Positions 1 to 9,411 of a stretch of 64,000 nucleotides of DNA are shown piece by piece. A program made the translations under genes and the position numbers. The stretch covers positions 2,480,001 through 2,544,000 of the forward strand of contig NZ_VFPA01000001.1 of NCBI RefSeq assembly GCF_006716445.1. The letters run 5' to 3'. The first letter of the stretch is position 1; every line of letters starts with the position of its first letter. Under the pieces are notes generated by a model. That model worked only from the letters and a program-made list of their open reading frames with translations, was not told the origin of the DNA and searched no databases. Source of the stretch: Pseudonocardia kunmingensis (lineage in GTDB: Bacteria; Actinomycetota; Actinomycetes; Mycobacteriales; Pseudonocardiaceae).

Positions 1-129
1 ACCACCGACCCGACCGCGGTCGCGGCGCTCGTCGCCACCGCGGACGGCCTGTGCGCCTCGGTCCTGCTCGCCGAGGCCGCACCCGACGTCGACCGGCTCC
101 GGGCCGTGCTCGCGCACGTCCTGCGGTGA
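1..129 (+). CDS. C-terminal end of a TetR-like regulator (partial)
   Basis: The window opens inside a plus-strand gene in frame 1 that ends at TGA 127-129. The 42 visible residues form an alanine- and leucine-rich helical tail ending RAVLAHVLR, which looks like the last two helices of a TetR-family ligand domain. Neither the DNA-binding part nor the start is in the window, so family membership is an inference from helix character alone. It faces the minus-strand gene that ends at 154. Confidence 0.45.
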   Translation, partial: TTDPTAVAALVATADGLCASVLLAEAAPDVDRLRAVLAHVLR

Positions 130-153
130 CCGATCAGCGCGGCGGTGCGGGCG

Positions 154-633
154 TCAGTCGTGGGGGAGGCGATCGGTCGAGCCGTCGGCCAGCGCCCGGC
201 TGATCTTCTCCAGGGCGCTCCTGACCAGCTCGCCGTACCCGTCGTCACCGAGCGCGTCGCTCACGCTCCGGGCCATGCCGAGGAACTCGTGGGCGCGGCC
301 CGGATCGCCGAGCCGCCGGTGATCATCGGCGAGGCTCAGGTACAGCGACGGCATGAACCCCCGCACCCGCAGTGACCCGTCGTACTCCTGGGCCCGCTCG
401 TCGGTCACACCGGAAACGGCCGCCAGCGCACGCTCGTCCCACATCAGTTCGTCGCGGTCGTCGTCCTGGAGGTCGGCCAGGAAGTGCGCGACCACGCAGC
501 GGTGGAAGGCGTCTCCCCCACGCTGCCCGACCTCGGTCCAGATCGCTTCGAGGTCCGCCCTGGCGGTCGTTCGATCGCCGGTCCGCCCGCGCTGCACGGC
601 AGCGGTCACGCGGTTCATCACGTCGTCTTCCAT
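154..633 (-). CDS. TPR-like helical protein, function unknown
   Basis: A 159-residue soluble helical protein. I chose ATG 633 because GGGAG lies 5 nt upstream; an in-frame GTG at 663 would add ten residues without a ribosome site. The sequence reads as paired amphipathic helices (for example DRTTARADLEAIWTEVG near residue 20 and LYLSLADDHRRLGDPGRA near residue 95). This resembles tetratricopeptide proteins that count or bind partners, a type common in actinobacteria. No catalytic motif is visible. It stands alone, convergent with the gene that ends at 129. A protein-protein interaction role is inference. Confidence 0.72.
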   Translation of the reverse strand: MEDDVMNRVTAAVQRGRTGDRTTARADLEAIWTEVGQRGGDAFHRCVVAHFLADLQDDDRDELMWDERALAAVSGVTDERAQEYDGSLRVRGFMPSLYLSLADDHRRLGDPGRAHEFLGMARSVSDALGDDGYGELVRSALEKISRALADGSTDRLPHD

Positions 634-907
634 CGGCACTCCCGGTCGGGTGACGGCCGGCACCCTCCACCCCGAGGTGGGTCGAGGGTCGAGCCCAGTC
701 GGAGCCCTGGCGTGGCCGGGTCGCGGACAGCAGGGATACGGAGGGCCGGGGGAATTCGTTACGTACCGGTCCCGTGGCTGGGCGGTCTCGTGCTCGGACC
801 CGCACTTCCGCCTGCCCCGGCGAACCAGGGTTCCCGCTGCGCGAGCGGCTCCGGGAACTCGGGTGGTGGTGTCGAGCGCTTCGTGCAGGGAGTCGGCGGG
901 TGACCGG

Positions 908-1219
908 TCAGACGACGGAGCCGGCCGGCCCCGCCAGCAGCGTGACGCCTGCCGTCGCGAAGTTGGCCAGGTCGGCCCGGGCCGCCTGGCCCTCCGGTGC
1001 CGCCGAGCCCGCGCGGTGGGCCGCCTCGGACTCGTACTCCATCACCGCCACCAGGTAGTACGGGGGCAACGTGCCGTCCGGGCCCGGTCCGGGCCTCGTC
1101 ACCGTGTAGCGCTGCAGGCCGGGGATCGTGGCGGCGAGCGGCGCGTGGACCCCGTCGTAGTGTTCGTCGAACCGGGCGGGATCCTCGGGGTGGTTGTAGA
1201 GCACGGTGACCTGGAACAC
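908..1219 (-). CDS. EthD-like dimeric alpha/beta-barrel protein
   Basis: The 103-residue product begins at GTG 1219, behind a clear GAGGAGGT ribosome site. It shows the EthD pattern: a first strand MFQVTVLYNHPEDPARFDEHY, the segment HAPLAATIPGLQRY, and a late strand YLVAVMEYES. EthD proteins are small dimeric barrel proteins, often tied to oxidation or handling of small aromatic compounds. No partner oxygenase is adjacent, so the substrate cannot be inferred. The family call is from pattern recognition; length is typical of the family (about 100 residues). Confidence 0.75.
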   Translation of the reverse strand: MFQVTVLYNHPEDPARFDEHYDGVHAPLAATIPGLQRYTVTRPGPGPDGTLPPYYLVAVMEYESEAAHRAGSAAPEGQAARADLANFATAGVTLLAGPAGSVV

Positions 1220-1372
1220 GGGACCTCCTCGCCGCGGGGACAGGAGCCATTCCTAGCGGATCGATGACGCCCGGGACAGCCGCCCCCATGCTGCGGGACC
1301 GGAGGCAGCGCCTGATCTGACGCGGTTACTGCCTCCCACCCCGGCTCGCGGTCTGCCAGGCCGCCTGATGCC

Positions 1373-1437
1373 CATGATCGGCGGGATCGGGACATGACCT
1401 GCAGGAGCGCAGCTCATGTCCCTGGATCGCTGATCAC
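1373..1437. terminator. Long inverted repeat downstream of the CoA ligase
   Basis: An imperfect inverted repeat whose core arms are GATCGGGACATGA (1385-1397) and TCATGTCCCTGGATC (1414-1428). The pairing extends outward through CATGATC and TGATCACG. It lies 20 nt beyond the stop of the minus-strand CoA ligase and upstream of the EthD gene, so a transcription terminator is the simplest reading. There is no U tract, as is usual in GC-rich actinobacteria. A regulatory role for the EthD gene is the alternative. Confidence 0.45.
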
Positions 1438-1456
1438 GGCCGTGGCGCGAGGAGCG

Positions 1457-3028
1457 TCAAACCCGCTCGGCCTCGCGAGCCCGCAGGTCCTTGCGCAGGA
1501 TCTTGCCCGACGCCGACTTCGGGATCTCGTCGATGAACTCGACCACCCGCACCTTCTTGTGCGGCGCGATCCGCTCGGCGACGAACGCCATCACCTCGGC
1601 GGCACCGAGGTTCGCGCCCGCCTGACGCACGACGAACGCCTTCGGCACCTCCTCGCCGTCCGCGTCCCGGACACCGATCACCGCGGCGTCCGCGATCTCG
1701 TCGTGGGTCAGCAGCAGCGCCTCCAGCTCGGCGGGCGGGACCTGGTAGCCCTTGTACTTGATCAGCTCCTTGACCCGGTCCACGATCGTGAAGACTCCGT
1801 CCTCGGTGACCGTGGCGACGTCACCGGTGTGCAGGTAGCCCTCATCGTCGAGCGTGATCGCGGTGGCCTCCGGGTTGTTCAGGTAACCGGACATCACGTT
1901 CGGGCCCCTGACCCACAGCTCACCGCGCTCGCCGGGCCCGACCTCCTGCCCGGTCTCCGGGTCGACGAGCTTGGACTCCACGTTCGGGATGGCGAACCCG
2001 CACGTGTTCAGGTCCATGTCGGGGCGGTCGTCGGGCATGCAGTGGCTGACCGGCGACAGCTCGGTCATGCCGTAGCCCTGCAGCACCGTGCAGTTCAGGC
2101 GCTTGGCGACTGCCTGGCCGAGCTCGGCGTCCAGCGGGGCGGCACCGGAGAAGACGACGTCGATGCAGGACAGGTCGTACTGGTCGACGATCGGGTGCTT
2201 GGCGAGCGCGACCGCAACCGGCGGGGCGATGTAGACGCGGCTGACGCGGTGCTCGGAGATCACCCGCAGGAACTCGGGCAGGTCGAACTTCGGCATCGTG
2301 ACGACGGTGGCCCTGCGGTGCAGCCCCTGGTTCATCATCACCGTCATGCCGTAGATGTGGAAGAACGGCAGCACGGCGAGGATCTTCGTCTCGGAGCTGA
2401 CGTCACCCATCTCCGCGATCTGGCAGAGGTTGGCCACCAGGTTCCGGTGGGTGAGGATCACCCCCTTCGCCCGGCCCGTGGTGCCCGACGAGTACGGCAG
2501 CACGGCGGTGTCGCCGGCCGTGACCGTCTGGGCCGGCGGCTCCGCGGTCGTGGCGAGCAGGTCGCGCAGGCTCGTGCGGCCCTCGGCGGCGTCGAGGACG
2601 ACGACCGCGTCGGCCGGCAGCCCCACCTCGGCGAGGGCGGCGGTGACCCGGTCGAGGAACGGCGACACCGTGAACACCAGCTTGGCGCCGGAGTCGCCGA
2701 GCTGGTGGGCCAGCTCGCCCGGCGTGTACAGCGAGTTGACGCTGGTGACGATCGCGTTCGCGCGCAGGATGCCGTGGAAGACGGCCGCGTAGGAGGGCGT
2801 GTTCGGGGCGAACAGCGCCACGACGTCGCCCGCGCCGATCCCGCGCTCCGAGAGCGCCGCAGCGATCTTCAACACCATGCCTTCGAGCTCGGCGAAGGTG
2901 ATCGCCGCACCTGAGGGTCCGTCGACGAACGCCGGTGCGCCCGCACGCTCGCCGAAGTCGGTGAAGAGGAAGTCGAAGAGCGGGACGTCGGGGATCTCGA
3001 CGTCGGCATACGGGCTGCGGACGGGCAT
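1457..3028 (-). CDS. 4-coumarate:CoA ligase-like acyl-CoA synthetase (AMP-binding)
   Basis: A 523-residue ANL-superfamily enzyme, which would activate a carboxylic acid with ATP to an acyl-AMP and then a CoA thioester in the cytoplasm. ATG 3028 follows AAGGGAG; an upstream GTG at 3124 lacks a site. The P-loop YSSGTTGRAKG is at about residues 179-189, the A5 motif GYGMTE lies mid-protein, then GYLHTGD. The C-terminal swing domain carries the catalytic lysine at about 509 (KSASGKILRKDLR). Overall form is closest to plant-type 4-coumarate ligases, but the acid substrate (aryl or fatty acyl) cannot be read from sequence. It is monocistronic, with an inverted repeat after its stop. Confidence 0.9.
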   Translation of the reverse strand: MPVRSPYADVEIPDVPLFDFLFTDFGERAGAPAFVDGPSGAAITFAELEGMVLKIAAALSERGIGAGDVVALFAPNTPSYAAVFHGILRANAIVTSVNSLYTPGELAHQLGDSGAKLVFTVSPFLDRVTAALAEVGLPADAVVVLDAAEGRTSLRDLLATTAEPPAQTVTAGDTAVLPYSSGTTGRAKGVILTHRNLVANLCQIAEMGDVSSETKILAVLPFFHIYGMTVMMNQGLHRRATVVTMPKFDLPEFLRVISEHRVSRVYIAPPVAVALAKHPIVDQYDLSCIDVVFSGAAPLDAELGQAVAKRLNCTVLQGYGMTELSPVSHCMPDDRPDMDLNTCGFAIPNVESKLVDPETGQEVGPGERGELWVRGPNVMSGYLNNPEATAITLDDEGYLHTGDVATVTEDGVFTIVDRVKELIKYKGYQVPPAELEALLLTHDEIADAAVIGVRDADGEEVPKAFVVRQAGANLGAAEVMAFVAERIAPHKKVRVVEFIDEIPKSASGKILRKDLRAREAERV

Positions 3029-3381
3029 GCGGGCGCTCCCTTGCGGACGGCAGTACCGGGACGATACCGGCGGTAGGGGATCAGGGGGAGCCCACGAGAC
3101 GACGCCACGACCGGCGGGAACCACCCGAATGGCCCAACCCGGAAGGGTTGTCTTGATCGTCAGCGGCTGTCACTGTGAGCGCGCTGGCCCTGGCGAGCCC
3201 CACTCGCCCGGCCGGGCCGGTTGCGGCGTCCCCTCGCCGTCACCGGGTGCCACCGGCGTGCGGTGCCCCCGATCGCACGGTCGATGTGGCGGTTCCAGCG
3301 GAGTGGCCCGAGTTCATGACTCCCCCTCAGATCCCGGGCCGCTCCGCCCACCCGCGGAACACCCCGACGCGGGCGTCGCGT

Positions 3382-3447
3382 CGCACACCGGTTCCTGCTC
3401 CCGCACACCGACTGCAACCGGTGTGCCGGCGCCACGATCGGTGTGCC
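3382..3447. repeat. Nested inverted repeat, family A, copy 1
   Basis: About 66 nt made of an outer CACACCG and CGGTGTG pair around an inner hairpin CACACCGACTGCAACCGGTG. Three related copies occur at 32763, 32896 and 55937. It sits in the 444-nt gap (3029-3472) between the start of the CoA ligase and the stop of the DUF4349 gene. I see no coding region or other structure in the rest of that gap. It could fold into a branched hairpin at the 3' end of the DUF4349 transcript. Confidence 0.75.
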
Positions 3448-3472
3448 ACCGCCCCGGCCCACCGCGCGACCC

Positions 3473-4450
3473 TCAGGTCTCCCCCTCGGCCCCCGGGCCA
3501 CCACTCCGCCCGCCGGCTGCCGACCGCCGCGTGCGCACGGCCCGGCGTCCGAGCCACGCCATCCCGCCGAGCACGGCGAGCACCGGGACGAACGGCACCA
3601 CGAACCCGACCACCGCGGCCGTGGCCGCCCCCACCGCGCGCAGGCCCGTCCAACCGGCCGCGAGCCCGTCGAGGAAGCCGGCGGCCCGCGGTGCCACCGG
3701 CGGCGGAGCACCGGGGCCGTGCAGCTCGACGGTCAACGTCGACAGCGCCACCTGGTCGCGCAGCGCGCCCAGCCTCGCGGTGAGCGAGTCGAGCTCGGCC
3801 TCCCGGTGGGCGAGCTCGGACTCGATCGCGACCACGTCGCCGAGGTCGACGGCCTCGGCGAGCAGCCCCCGCACCCGCGCCACGCTCGCCGTCTGGCTGG
3901 CCACGCGCGCGTCGAGGTCGACGACCTCCTCGGTGGCGTCGAGCACCTGGGCGCTGCGGGCGGTGACGCGCCCGAGCGCGGCGACGTCGTCGATCAACCG
4001 GTCGAGCGCCGGGGCAGGCACGCGCAGCACCAGGCTGCTGAACGCGTCCCCCGACTGCTCCTCCGTCACGAACCCGCCCGCCACGGCCGCCGCCGTCCGC
4101 ACCTGCCGGGCCGCCGTCCCGGGATCGGCCACCTCGACGCCGAGCTGGGCCGTGCGCACCAGCTCGCGCTGCACGCCGCCCAGTGGCACACCCGGCGACT
4201 GCCCGTCGTCGCCCGCGCGGGACTGCGGCGCCGCGAAGTCTGCTGCACCGTCCTCGCGGGCGGCCCGCTCCGATCCGGGCTCCGGGGCGGGCCGCGCAGG
4301 CGCGACAGCCACGACGTCGCCCGAGCCGCCGTCCGTCCCGCTGCCGGATCCCTGCTGCACGACCGCGAGCGCGGCCACCAGCACCGCCAGGAGCACCGCC
4401 GCTCCGATCCACACCATCCGACGCCTGTGCACCGCGTGCGCCACCGCCAC
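3473..4450 (-). CDS. DUF4349 membrane protein
   Basis: A 325-residue protein with an N-terminal membrane anchor at about residues 13-31, then a low-complexity Gly/Ser/Pro linker. The DUF4349 core follows from about residue 95 (begins VQRELVRTAQLGVEV), with FVTEEQSGD and a heptad-rich stretch ending in HREAELDSLTARLGALRDQV that should form a coiled coil. A second membrane segment lies near residues 270-298 and the tail is Arg/Gly-rich. The fold suggests an extracellular domain between two membrane passes. Family members are widespread in actinobacteria but have no assigned function. The 22-nt tandem array at 4552 lies between this gene and the stop of the YbjN gene. Confidence 0.85.
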   Translation of the reverse strand: MAVAHAVHRRRMVWIGAAVLLAVLVAALAVVQQGSGSGTDGGSGDVVAVAPARPAPEPGSERAAREDGAADFAAPQSRAGDDGQSPGVPLGGVQRELVRTAQLGVEVADPGTAARQVRTAAAVAGGFVTEEQSGDAFSSLVLRVPAPALDRLIDDVAALGRVTARSAQVLDATEEVVDLDARVASQTASVARVRGLLAEAVDLGDVVAIESELAHREAELDSLTARLGALRDQVALSTLTVELHGPGAPPPVAPRAAGFLDGLAAGWTGLRAVGAATAAVVGFVVPFVPVLAVLGGMAWLGRRAVRTRRSAAGGRSGGPGAEGET

Positions 4451-4551
4451 CCGCCTCCTCGTCCCGTTCCCGGTCCCAGGACGGGAGCAGGACGGCGGTC
4501 GGTTGGTGCGCGCGCATCACGATCGCATCACGCCGAGGCCGGACGCGGCGC

Positions 4552-4651
4552 GAGACTCGCCGGGTCCGGACGGGAGACTCGCCGGGTCCGGACGGGAGAC
4601 TCGCCCGGTCCGGACGGGAGACTCGCCCCGTCCGGACGGGAGACTCGCCGG
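4552..4651 (-). repeat. 22-nt-period tandem array, family B, copy 1
   Basis: Units start at 4552, 4574, 4596, 4618 and 4640, giving an exact 22-nt period. Read on the minus strand each unit begins GCGAGTCTCCCGTCCGGAC. The array starts two nucleotides after the stop codon of the minus-strand YbjN gene and ends about 100 nt before the DUF4349 start. There are no unique spacers, so it is not a CRISPR array. A second array of the same consensus and period is at 30750. Confidence 0.9.
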
Positions 4652-4653
4652 GG

Positions 4654-5142
4654 TCAGGTGAAGAGGTGCTCGAAGGCTCGCAGGTTGGCCAGGCTCTCGC
4701 CGCGGTCCTGGCGCCAGGCGTGCTCACGGCGGATCGAGGTGGCGAAGCCCAGCTCGAGCAGGGTGTTGAAGTCGCCGTCCGCGGCCTCCAGGACCTGGCC
4801 GAGAACGCGGTCGAGCTCGTCGGGCGTGACGGCGTGCAGGCCGATCCGGCCGATCAGGTGGATGTCGCCGATCCGGTCCAGCGCGTAGTGGACGCCGTAG
4901 AGGCGGGCGTTGCGCTGCAGCAGGAACCGGTAGACGGTGTCGTGGTCCTCGTCGGGTTGCCGGCACACGAAGGCCTGGACGAAGAGCGCGTGCTCGCGCA
5001 CCACCAGCCAGCAGTGGGTCTGGAGCCGGTTGGTGCCCGGCAGCGTGACGAGGAACTGCCCGGGCTCGCGGCGGTGGTGGTCGACGCCCAGCTCCGCGAG
5101 TGCGTCGGCCATCGTGGCGTCGACGGTCTGCGGGTCGGTCAC
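4654..5142 (-). CDS. YbjN-domain protein
   Basis: A 162-residue protein with the YbjN fold, resembling type III secretion chaperones. The core reads [19 protein letters not shown], then FRHL-type helices and the segment [21 protein letters not shown] 5142 overlaps the mshA stop by four bases (GTGA), so translation is coupled. A YbjN-like gene directly after mshA is also the arrangement in mycobacteria. Its biochemical role is unknown; a stability or chaperone role for a partner protein is only a guess from the fold. Confidence 0.85.
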   Translation of the reverse strand: MTDPQTVDATMADALAELGVDHHRREPGQFLVTLPGTNRLQTHCWLVVREHALFVQAFVCRQPDEDHDTVYRFLLQRNARLYGVHYALDRIGDIHLIGRIGLHAVTPDELDRVLGQVLEAADGDFNTLLELGFATSIRREHAWRQDRGESLANLRAFEHLFT

Positions 5143-6491
5143 GGCTCGATCATCCCGGCCGCCAGCCGTGCCCGCATGGCCTGCCGCTGCCGGTCCGCGA
5201 ACTCCGCGGCCGCACCGGCGTAGGTGTCGAGCAGGGCGTCCGCGGTGCGGTCCCAGGAGAAGCAGCGGGCGTGGGGCACCGCAGCGGCGGCCAGCTCGTC
5301 GCGGCGCCCCGGTGCGAGGGCGGCGGCGGCCAGCGCGTCGGCCCACTGCGCGTCGCCGTGCCCGTCGACGAGCAGGCCGGATCGGCCGTCGGCCACGGCG
5401 ACCGGGAGCCCGCCGACGCGCGCGGCCACCACCGGGGTGCCGCAGGCCTGCGCCTCCAGCGCCACGAGCCCGAAGGACTCGTTGTGGCTCGGCACCGCGA
5501 CCACGTCCGCGGCGCGGTAGACGTCCACCAGCCCGTCGCGGGTCTGGGGCGGCAGGAAGCGCACCACGTCGGTGATACCCAGCGCCGCGGCGAGGCCCTG
5601 CAGCGCGGCCGGCTCGGCGAGCCCGCTGCCCGAGGGGCCACCCGCCACGAGGACGACGAGCCGGGCCCGCAGTCCCGGGTCGCGGCGCAGCATCTCGGCC
5701 GCGGCGCGCAGCAGCACGTGCGGCGCCTTGAGCGGCTGGATCCGGCCGGCGAACGCCAGCACCACGGCGCCCGGGGCGATCCCGAGGGCCCGGCGCGCGG
5801 CGGCGCGGTCGCCGGGGGTGAACCGGGCGAGGTCGACGCCGGGCGGGATCGCGACGGTGCGCCCCGGGTCGGCGCCGTAGAGCTCGACGAGCTGGCGCGT
5901 CTCCTCGTCGGTGTTGCTGATCAGCCGGTCGGCCTCGGCGACCACCTGGTCCTCGCCGATCACGCGGGCCATCGGCTCGGGCGCGTCGCCGTCGGCGAGC
6001 GCGGCGTTCTTGACCTTGGCGAGCGTGTGGGCGCTGTGCACCAGCGGTACGCCCCAGCGGTCGCGGGCGAGCCAGCCGACCTGGCCGGAGAGCCAGTAGT
6101 GCGAGTGCACGACGTCGTAGTGGCCGGGCTCGTGGCGCGCCTCGGTGCGCAGCACGCCCGCGGTGAACGCGCACAGCTGGCTGGGCAGGTCGTGCTTGCC
6201 GAGGCCCTCGAACGGCCCGGCGACGACGTGGCGCACCAGCACGCCGGGCGCCAGCTCCGCCACCGGCGGGTGCTCGGAGGAGGTGGCCCGGGTGAAGACC
6301 TCGACGGCGACGCCGCGCTGCGCCATGCGGCTGGCGGTCTCCACGATGTAGACGTTCATGCCGCCCGCGTCACCGGTGCCCGGCTGCTCGAGCGGCGAGG
6401 TGTGGACGGACAGCAGGCAGACCCTGCGGGGTCGCCGCGGCGCGCCCGGGCTGGCGGAGGTCACGACCCTGTCTAGCACGCGAACGCGCAC
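5139..6491 (-). CDS. mshA: D-inositol-3-phosphate glycosyltransferase (mycothiol step 1)
   Basis: MshA joins N-acetylglucosamine from UDP-GlcNAc to 1L-myo-inositol 3-phosphate, the first step of mycothiol synthesis. The 450-residue GT4/GT-B sequence carries the diagnostic [19 protein letters not shown] near residue 30, then [20 protein letters not shown]. The middle has [17 protein letters not shown], and the C-terminal nucleotide-binding motif is [22 protein letters not shown] 6491 is one base after the stop of the sacsin-like gene; a GTG at 6464 (VTSASPG) is an alternative. It presumably serves thiol redox balance of the whole cell. Confidence 0.96.
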   Translation of the reverse strand: MRVRVLDRVVTSASPGAPRRPRRVCLLSVHTSPLEQPGTGDAGGMNVYIVETASRMAQRGVAVEVFTRATSSEHPPVAELAPGVLVRHVVAGPFEGLGKHDLPSQLCAFTAGVLRTEARHEPGHYDVVHSHYWLSGQVGWLARDRWGVPLVHSAHTLAKVKNAALADGDAPEPMARVIGEDQVVAEADRLISNTDEETRQLVELYGADPGRTVAIPPGVDLARFTPGDRAAARRALGIAPGAVVLAFAGRIQPLKAPHVLLRAAAEMLRRDPGLRARLVVLVAGGPSGSGLAEPAALQGLAAALGITDVVRFLPPQTRDGLVDVYRAADVVAVPSHNESFGLVALEAQACGTPVVAARVGGLPVAVADGRSGLLVDGHGDAQWADALAAAALAPGRRDELAAAAVPHARCFSWDRTADALLDTYAGAAAEFADRQRQAMRARLAAGMIEP

Positions 6492-6492
6492 T

Positions 6493-9411
6493 TCACCCCG
6501 GCGTGTGGTCCTCGTCGAGCAGGCCCAGCAGGGCGTGCACCGGGTCGCTCGCGTGCCAGCGCCCGGCCGGGTCGCGCCAGGCCGGCACCGGGAACCGGCC
6601 GGTGTGCGGCCGTCGCAGGGTCACGTGCAACGCCTCGTGGACGGTCAGCTCGCCCGGGGGCACGGGGACGCCGAGGGTGTGGCACGCCACGACGACGCCG
6701 GGCAGCTCCGCCCACCGGACGCGCTCGCCGTCGCCGTCGACCACGGCGTCGGTGATCTCGGATGCCAGCGGGAGGTCGAGCAGGTCGGCCAGCGGCCCCG
6801 GATCACCGCCCGTCACGAGCTCGCCCGGCGACAGCACGGCGGCGAGCCACGGCCGGTCCAGCACCATCGCGACGTCGACGTCCGCGACCGCGCCGTCCAG
6901 GGCCCGGACCCGCTCGGGCAGCGCGAGGTCACCGGGATCGACGCGGCCGTCGGCGACGGCATCGGCGAGCTCGGCGTACGCCTGCGCCGCGAGCGCGACG
7001 TCGGGCCGCCGATCGGGGTCGGCGAGGCGGGCGAGCAGGTCGGCGGCGACGCCCGCGTCGCTGATGTGCAGGTCGGCCCGCACGCCGATCGCGGCCAGCA
7101 CCGCCTCGTCCACGCCTGCGGGCGCGGGGTCGTACAGCGCCGCCAGCTCGGTGGCCGACGCCAGCCGCCAGTGCGCCGGACGGCGGCCGCCGAGGCGGGC
7201 GTGCCGCGAGAGCCACCACGCGGCGTAGGAGCCGGGGGCGGTGAGCGCGGCGCGGGTGTCGCGGTCCCCGGCCAGCAGCGCGAGCGCGGCGGGCCACGCC
7301 TCGTCGGCGACCAGGTCCAGGTCGCGCACCGCCACCAGCCGGGCCGGCGGGGACTCCAGCGAGTCCCACCAGCGCTCCTCGTCGTCGAGGTCGTGGTCGG
7401 GAGCCAGCGGATCCTCGTCCACCAGCACCGCGAACCCGTCCACGACGCCGACCGCGCGCAGCGCGGTCGCGGGCACCCGCGCGGCGAACTCCGGGTCGAG
7501 CGCGTCGAGCGGGACGTCCGCGGCGAGCAGGGGGCGCAGCGCGGCGTCCGGGAGCATCAGCTCGTCGGCCCGGGCGGGGCGGCCCTCGGCGTCGGGGAGG
7601 GCGAGCGCGGGGAGCGGCCCGGGGGCGCTGCCGGTCTCGGCGACCAGCGCGAGCACCGCCTCCGCGAGCGGCCGGACGTCGAGGCCGGCCTCGGCGTCGT
7701 CCACCGAGCGCTCGACGGCCTCGACGAGCGCGGGGTGCTCCAGCAGCGCCTGCGGGTCCGCGACGCCCGCCCCCAGGCGGTCGAGCAGGGGATGCACCGC
7801 ATCGGGGTGTGCGACGTGCAGGCCGGGCAACCCCAGGGCGGCGAGGCGGTCGCCGAGCCGTGAGTGGATACGGGTGCTGGAGCACTCGTTCCCACTCACG
7901 AGCTGATGTGGGGAGACCAGGACGGTCGCGGGGCCGGCGGCGGTCCGCCCGTCGGCGAGCGGCACCGGCAGCGCGCGCAGCTCATCCACCGCTCCCGGCA
8001 CGGTCTCGGCGAGCGGTTCGAGTGCCGCGTACAGCGCCCGCCACCACGCAGGCGGCCGCTCGACCCCGAACAGGCGGCCCACCAGCTCGGCGAGCGGCAT
8101 CCGGTGCACGCCGAGCTCGGCCAGCACCGGCGCGGTTCCCGGTGGCACCGGCGCCACGAGGCGGTCGAACCCGGCCTCGACCAGCAGCGCGGGCAGCGCC
8201 GCCGCGGGCCCGTCGAGGACCGGCACGTCGAGCCACTCCGCCCGGCCGGGCGGGAGCTCCGCGCCGGTGGCGGCGGGCAGCCACGAGGCACCGCGCAGGG
8301 TGGCGCGCAGCAGCTCGCGCAACCGCCCGTCCAGCTCGGAGCGGGGGAACCCCGGCTCGGGGACGAGGGCGAGCCGCGCGCCGGGGGCCACCGCGCGCAC
8401 CAGGTCGAGGTAGGCGTCGGCGGTCCCGGCGAGCACGGCGTCGGTGGCGGGCCCGGTGCGCGCCCGCCTGCGGTCGGGCTCGAGCGGCACCGTGGCGACC
8501 AGGCGGGCCGGCAGCGAGAGCCGCTCCTCGGTGGCCGTGGGTGCGTGCAGGACGTCCGCGCGCAGCGGTGCCGGAGCACCGTCCGCGGTGAGCGGCAGCG
8601 CCCAGCAGACCGACCAGTCCCGCCGCCCGCGCTGCTCCACGGCCTCCGCGCGCGCCGCGGCGTCGTCGAGCCGGCCGGCGCGGCGGGCGAGCAGCCAGCG
8701 GCGGCCGTCGACCGTCACCTCCCCCGCGCCGGGCCCGTCCGCCCGCGCCACGACCTCGCCGCCGACAGCGATCTCGGTGAGGTCGGGCAGCGCGAGCAGC
8801 AGGTCGGGCGCGGTGTCGCGGGCCGCGGCGAGGAGGGCGGCGGCGTCGGTGCCGGGCCGCAGCGGCAGCCGGACCTCGGTGTCGTAGCCCTGCGGGGGAC
8901 GCTCGTCGGCGGGCCACGCCAGGCGCAGGACCGGCGGCCCGTCGCGGCGGGCCAGCTCCGCGGCGACCGCGGGCAGCGCCGCGACCTCCTCGGCCGTGCG
9001 CGCGGCGGAGAACGCGATCCCGCCGGTGGCGCTCAGCACCCGGGGCGCGTCCGACACGGCCAGCACGGCCGCGAACCCGACGCCGAAGCGGCCGACCGAG
9101 CCCGGGTCGTCCCGCTTCGCCGAGGCGCGCAGCGAGGCGAGCGCGGCCACGCCCGAGGCGTCCAGCGGGGCGCCGGTGTTGGCGACGGCGATCTCGGCCC
9201 CGTCCAGCGCCACGCGCACGCGCCCCGGCACGCCCGCCGCCCGCGCGGCGTCGGCGGCGTTCTGCGCGAGCTCGACGAACCACGCCTGCGCGTAGCCGCC
9301 GAGCCGCAGGTCCTCCTCGGCGTTGGCGTCCTCGCGGAACCGGGTGGGCGAGCCCGCCCAGGAGTCGAGCACGGCGGCGCGCAACGCCGCCGTGCCGAAA
9401 GGATCTGTCAC
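6493..9411 (-). CDS. Sacsin-like GHKL ATPase-domain protein
   Basis: A 972-residue protein whose first 200 residues form a GHKL (HSP90/sacsin-type) ATP-binding domain: [14 protein letters not shown] supplies the Asn/Asp helix near residue 45, then [17 protein letters not shown] is the glycine-rich lid near residue 110. The remainder is Ala/Leu-rich, with repeated SLESP- and LPDAEGR-like segments and no second catalytic motif. GTG 9411 overlaps the DUF3027 stop as GTGA; a longer upstream start would only read through that gene. The pairing with DUF3027 is common in actinobacteria. A chaperone or conformational ATPase role is inferred from the domain alone. Confidence 0.85.
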   Translation of the reverse strand: MTDPFGTAALRAAVLDSWAGSPTRFREDANAEEDLRLGGYAQAWFVELAQNAADAARAAGVPGRVRVALDGAEIAVANTGAPLDASGVAALASLRASAKRDDPGSVGRFGVGFAAVLAVSDAPRVLSATGGIAFSAARTAEEVAALPAVAAELARRDGPPVLRLAWPADERPPQGYDTEVRLPLRPGTDAAALLAAARDTAPDLLLALPDLTEIAVGGEVVARADGPGAGEVTVDGRRWLLARRAGRLDDAAARAEAVEQRGRRDWSVCWALPLTADGAPAPLRADVLHAPTATEERLSLPARLVATVPLEPDRRRARTGPATDAVLAGTADAYLDLVRAVAPGARLALVPEPGFPRSELDGRLRELLRATLRGASWLPAATGAELPPGRAEWLDVPVLDGPAAALPALLVEAGFDRLVAPVPPGTAPVLAELGVHRMPLAELVGRLFGVERPPAWWRALYAALEPLAETVPGAVDELRALPVPLADGRTAAGPATVLVSPHQLVSGNECSSTRIHSRLGDRLAALGLPGLHVAHPDAVHPLLDRLGAGVADPQALLEHPALVEAVERSVDDAEAGLDVRPLAEAVLALVAETGSAPGPLPALALPDAEGRPARADELMLPDAALRPLLAADVPLDALDPEFAARVPATALRAVGVVDGFAVLVDEDPLAPDHDLDDEERWWDSLESPPARLVAVRDLDLVADEAWPAALALLAGDRDTRAALTAPGSYAAWWLSRHARLGGRRPAHWRLASATELAALYDPAPAGVDEAVLAAIGVRADLHISDAGVAADLLARLADPDRRPDVALAAQAYAELADAVADGRVDPGDLALPERVRALDGAVADVDVAMVLDRPWLAAVLSPGELVTGGDPGPLADLLDLPLASEITDAVVDGDGERVRWAELPGVVVACHTLGVPVPPGELTVHEALHVTLRRPHTGRFPVPAWRDPAGRWHASDPVHALLGLLDEDHTPG

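Noticed and set aside
1394..2914. Long + strand open frame across the CoA ligase
   Set aside because: Antisense shadow of the ligase at 1457-3028; composition Arg/Val/Asp-biased with no motif.
4552..4651. CRISPR array
   Set aside because: The 22-nt units are contiguous without spacers, and no cas gene is in the window. The same holds for 30750-30837.
4654..6174. One 506-residue gene covering YbjN and part of MshA
   Set aside because: The first two thirds are the wrong frame of mshA; the YbjN domain begins at GTG 5142 with a coupled start.
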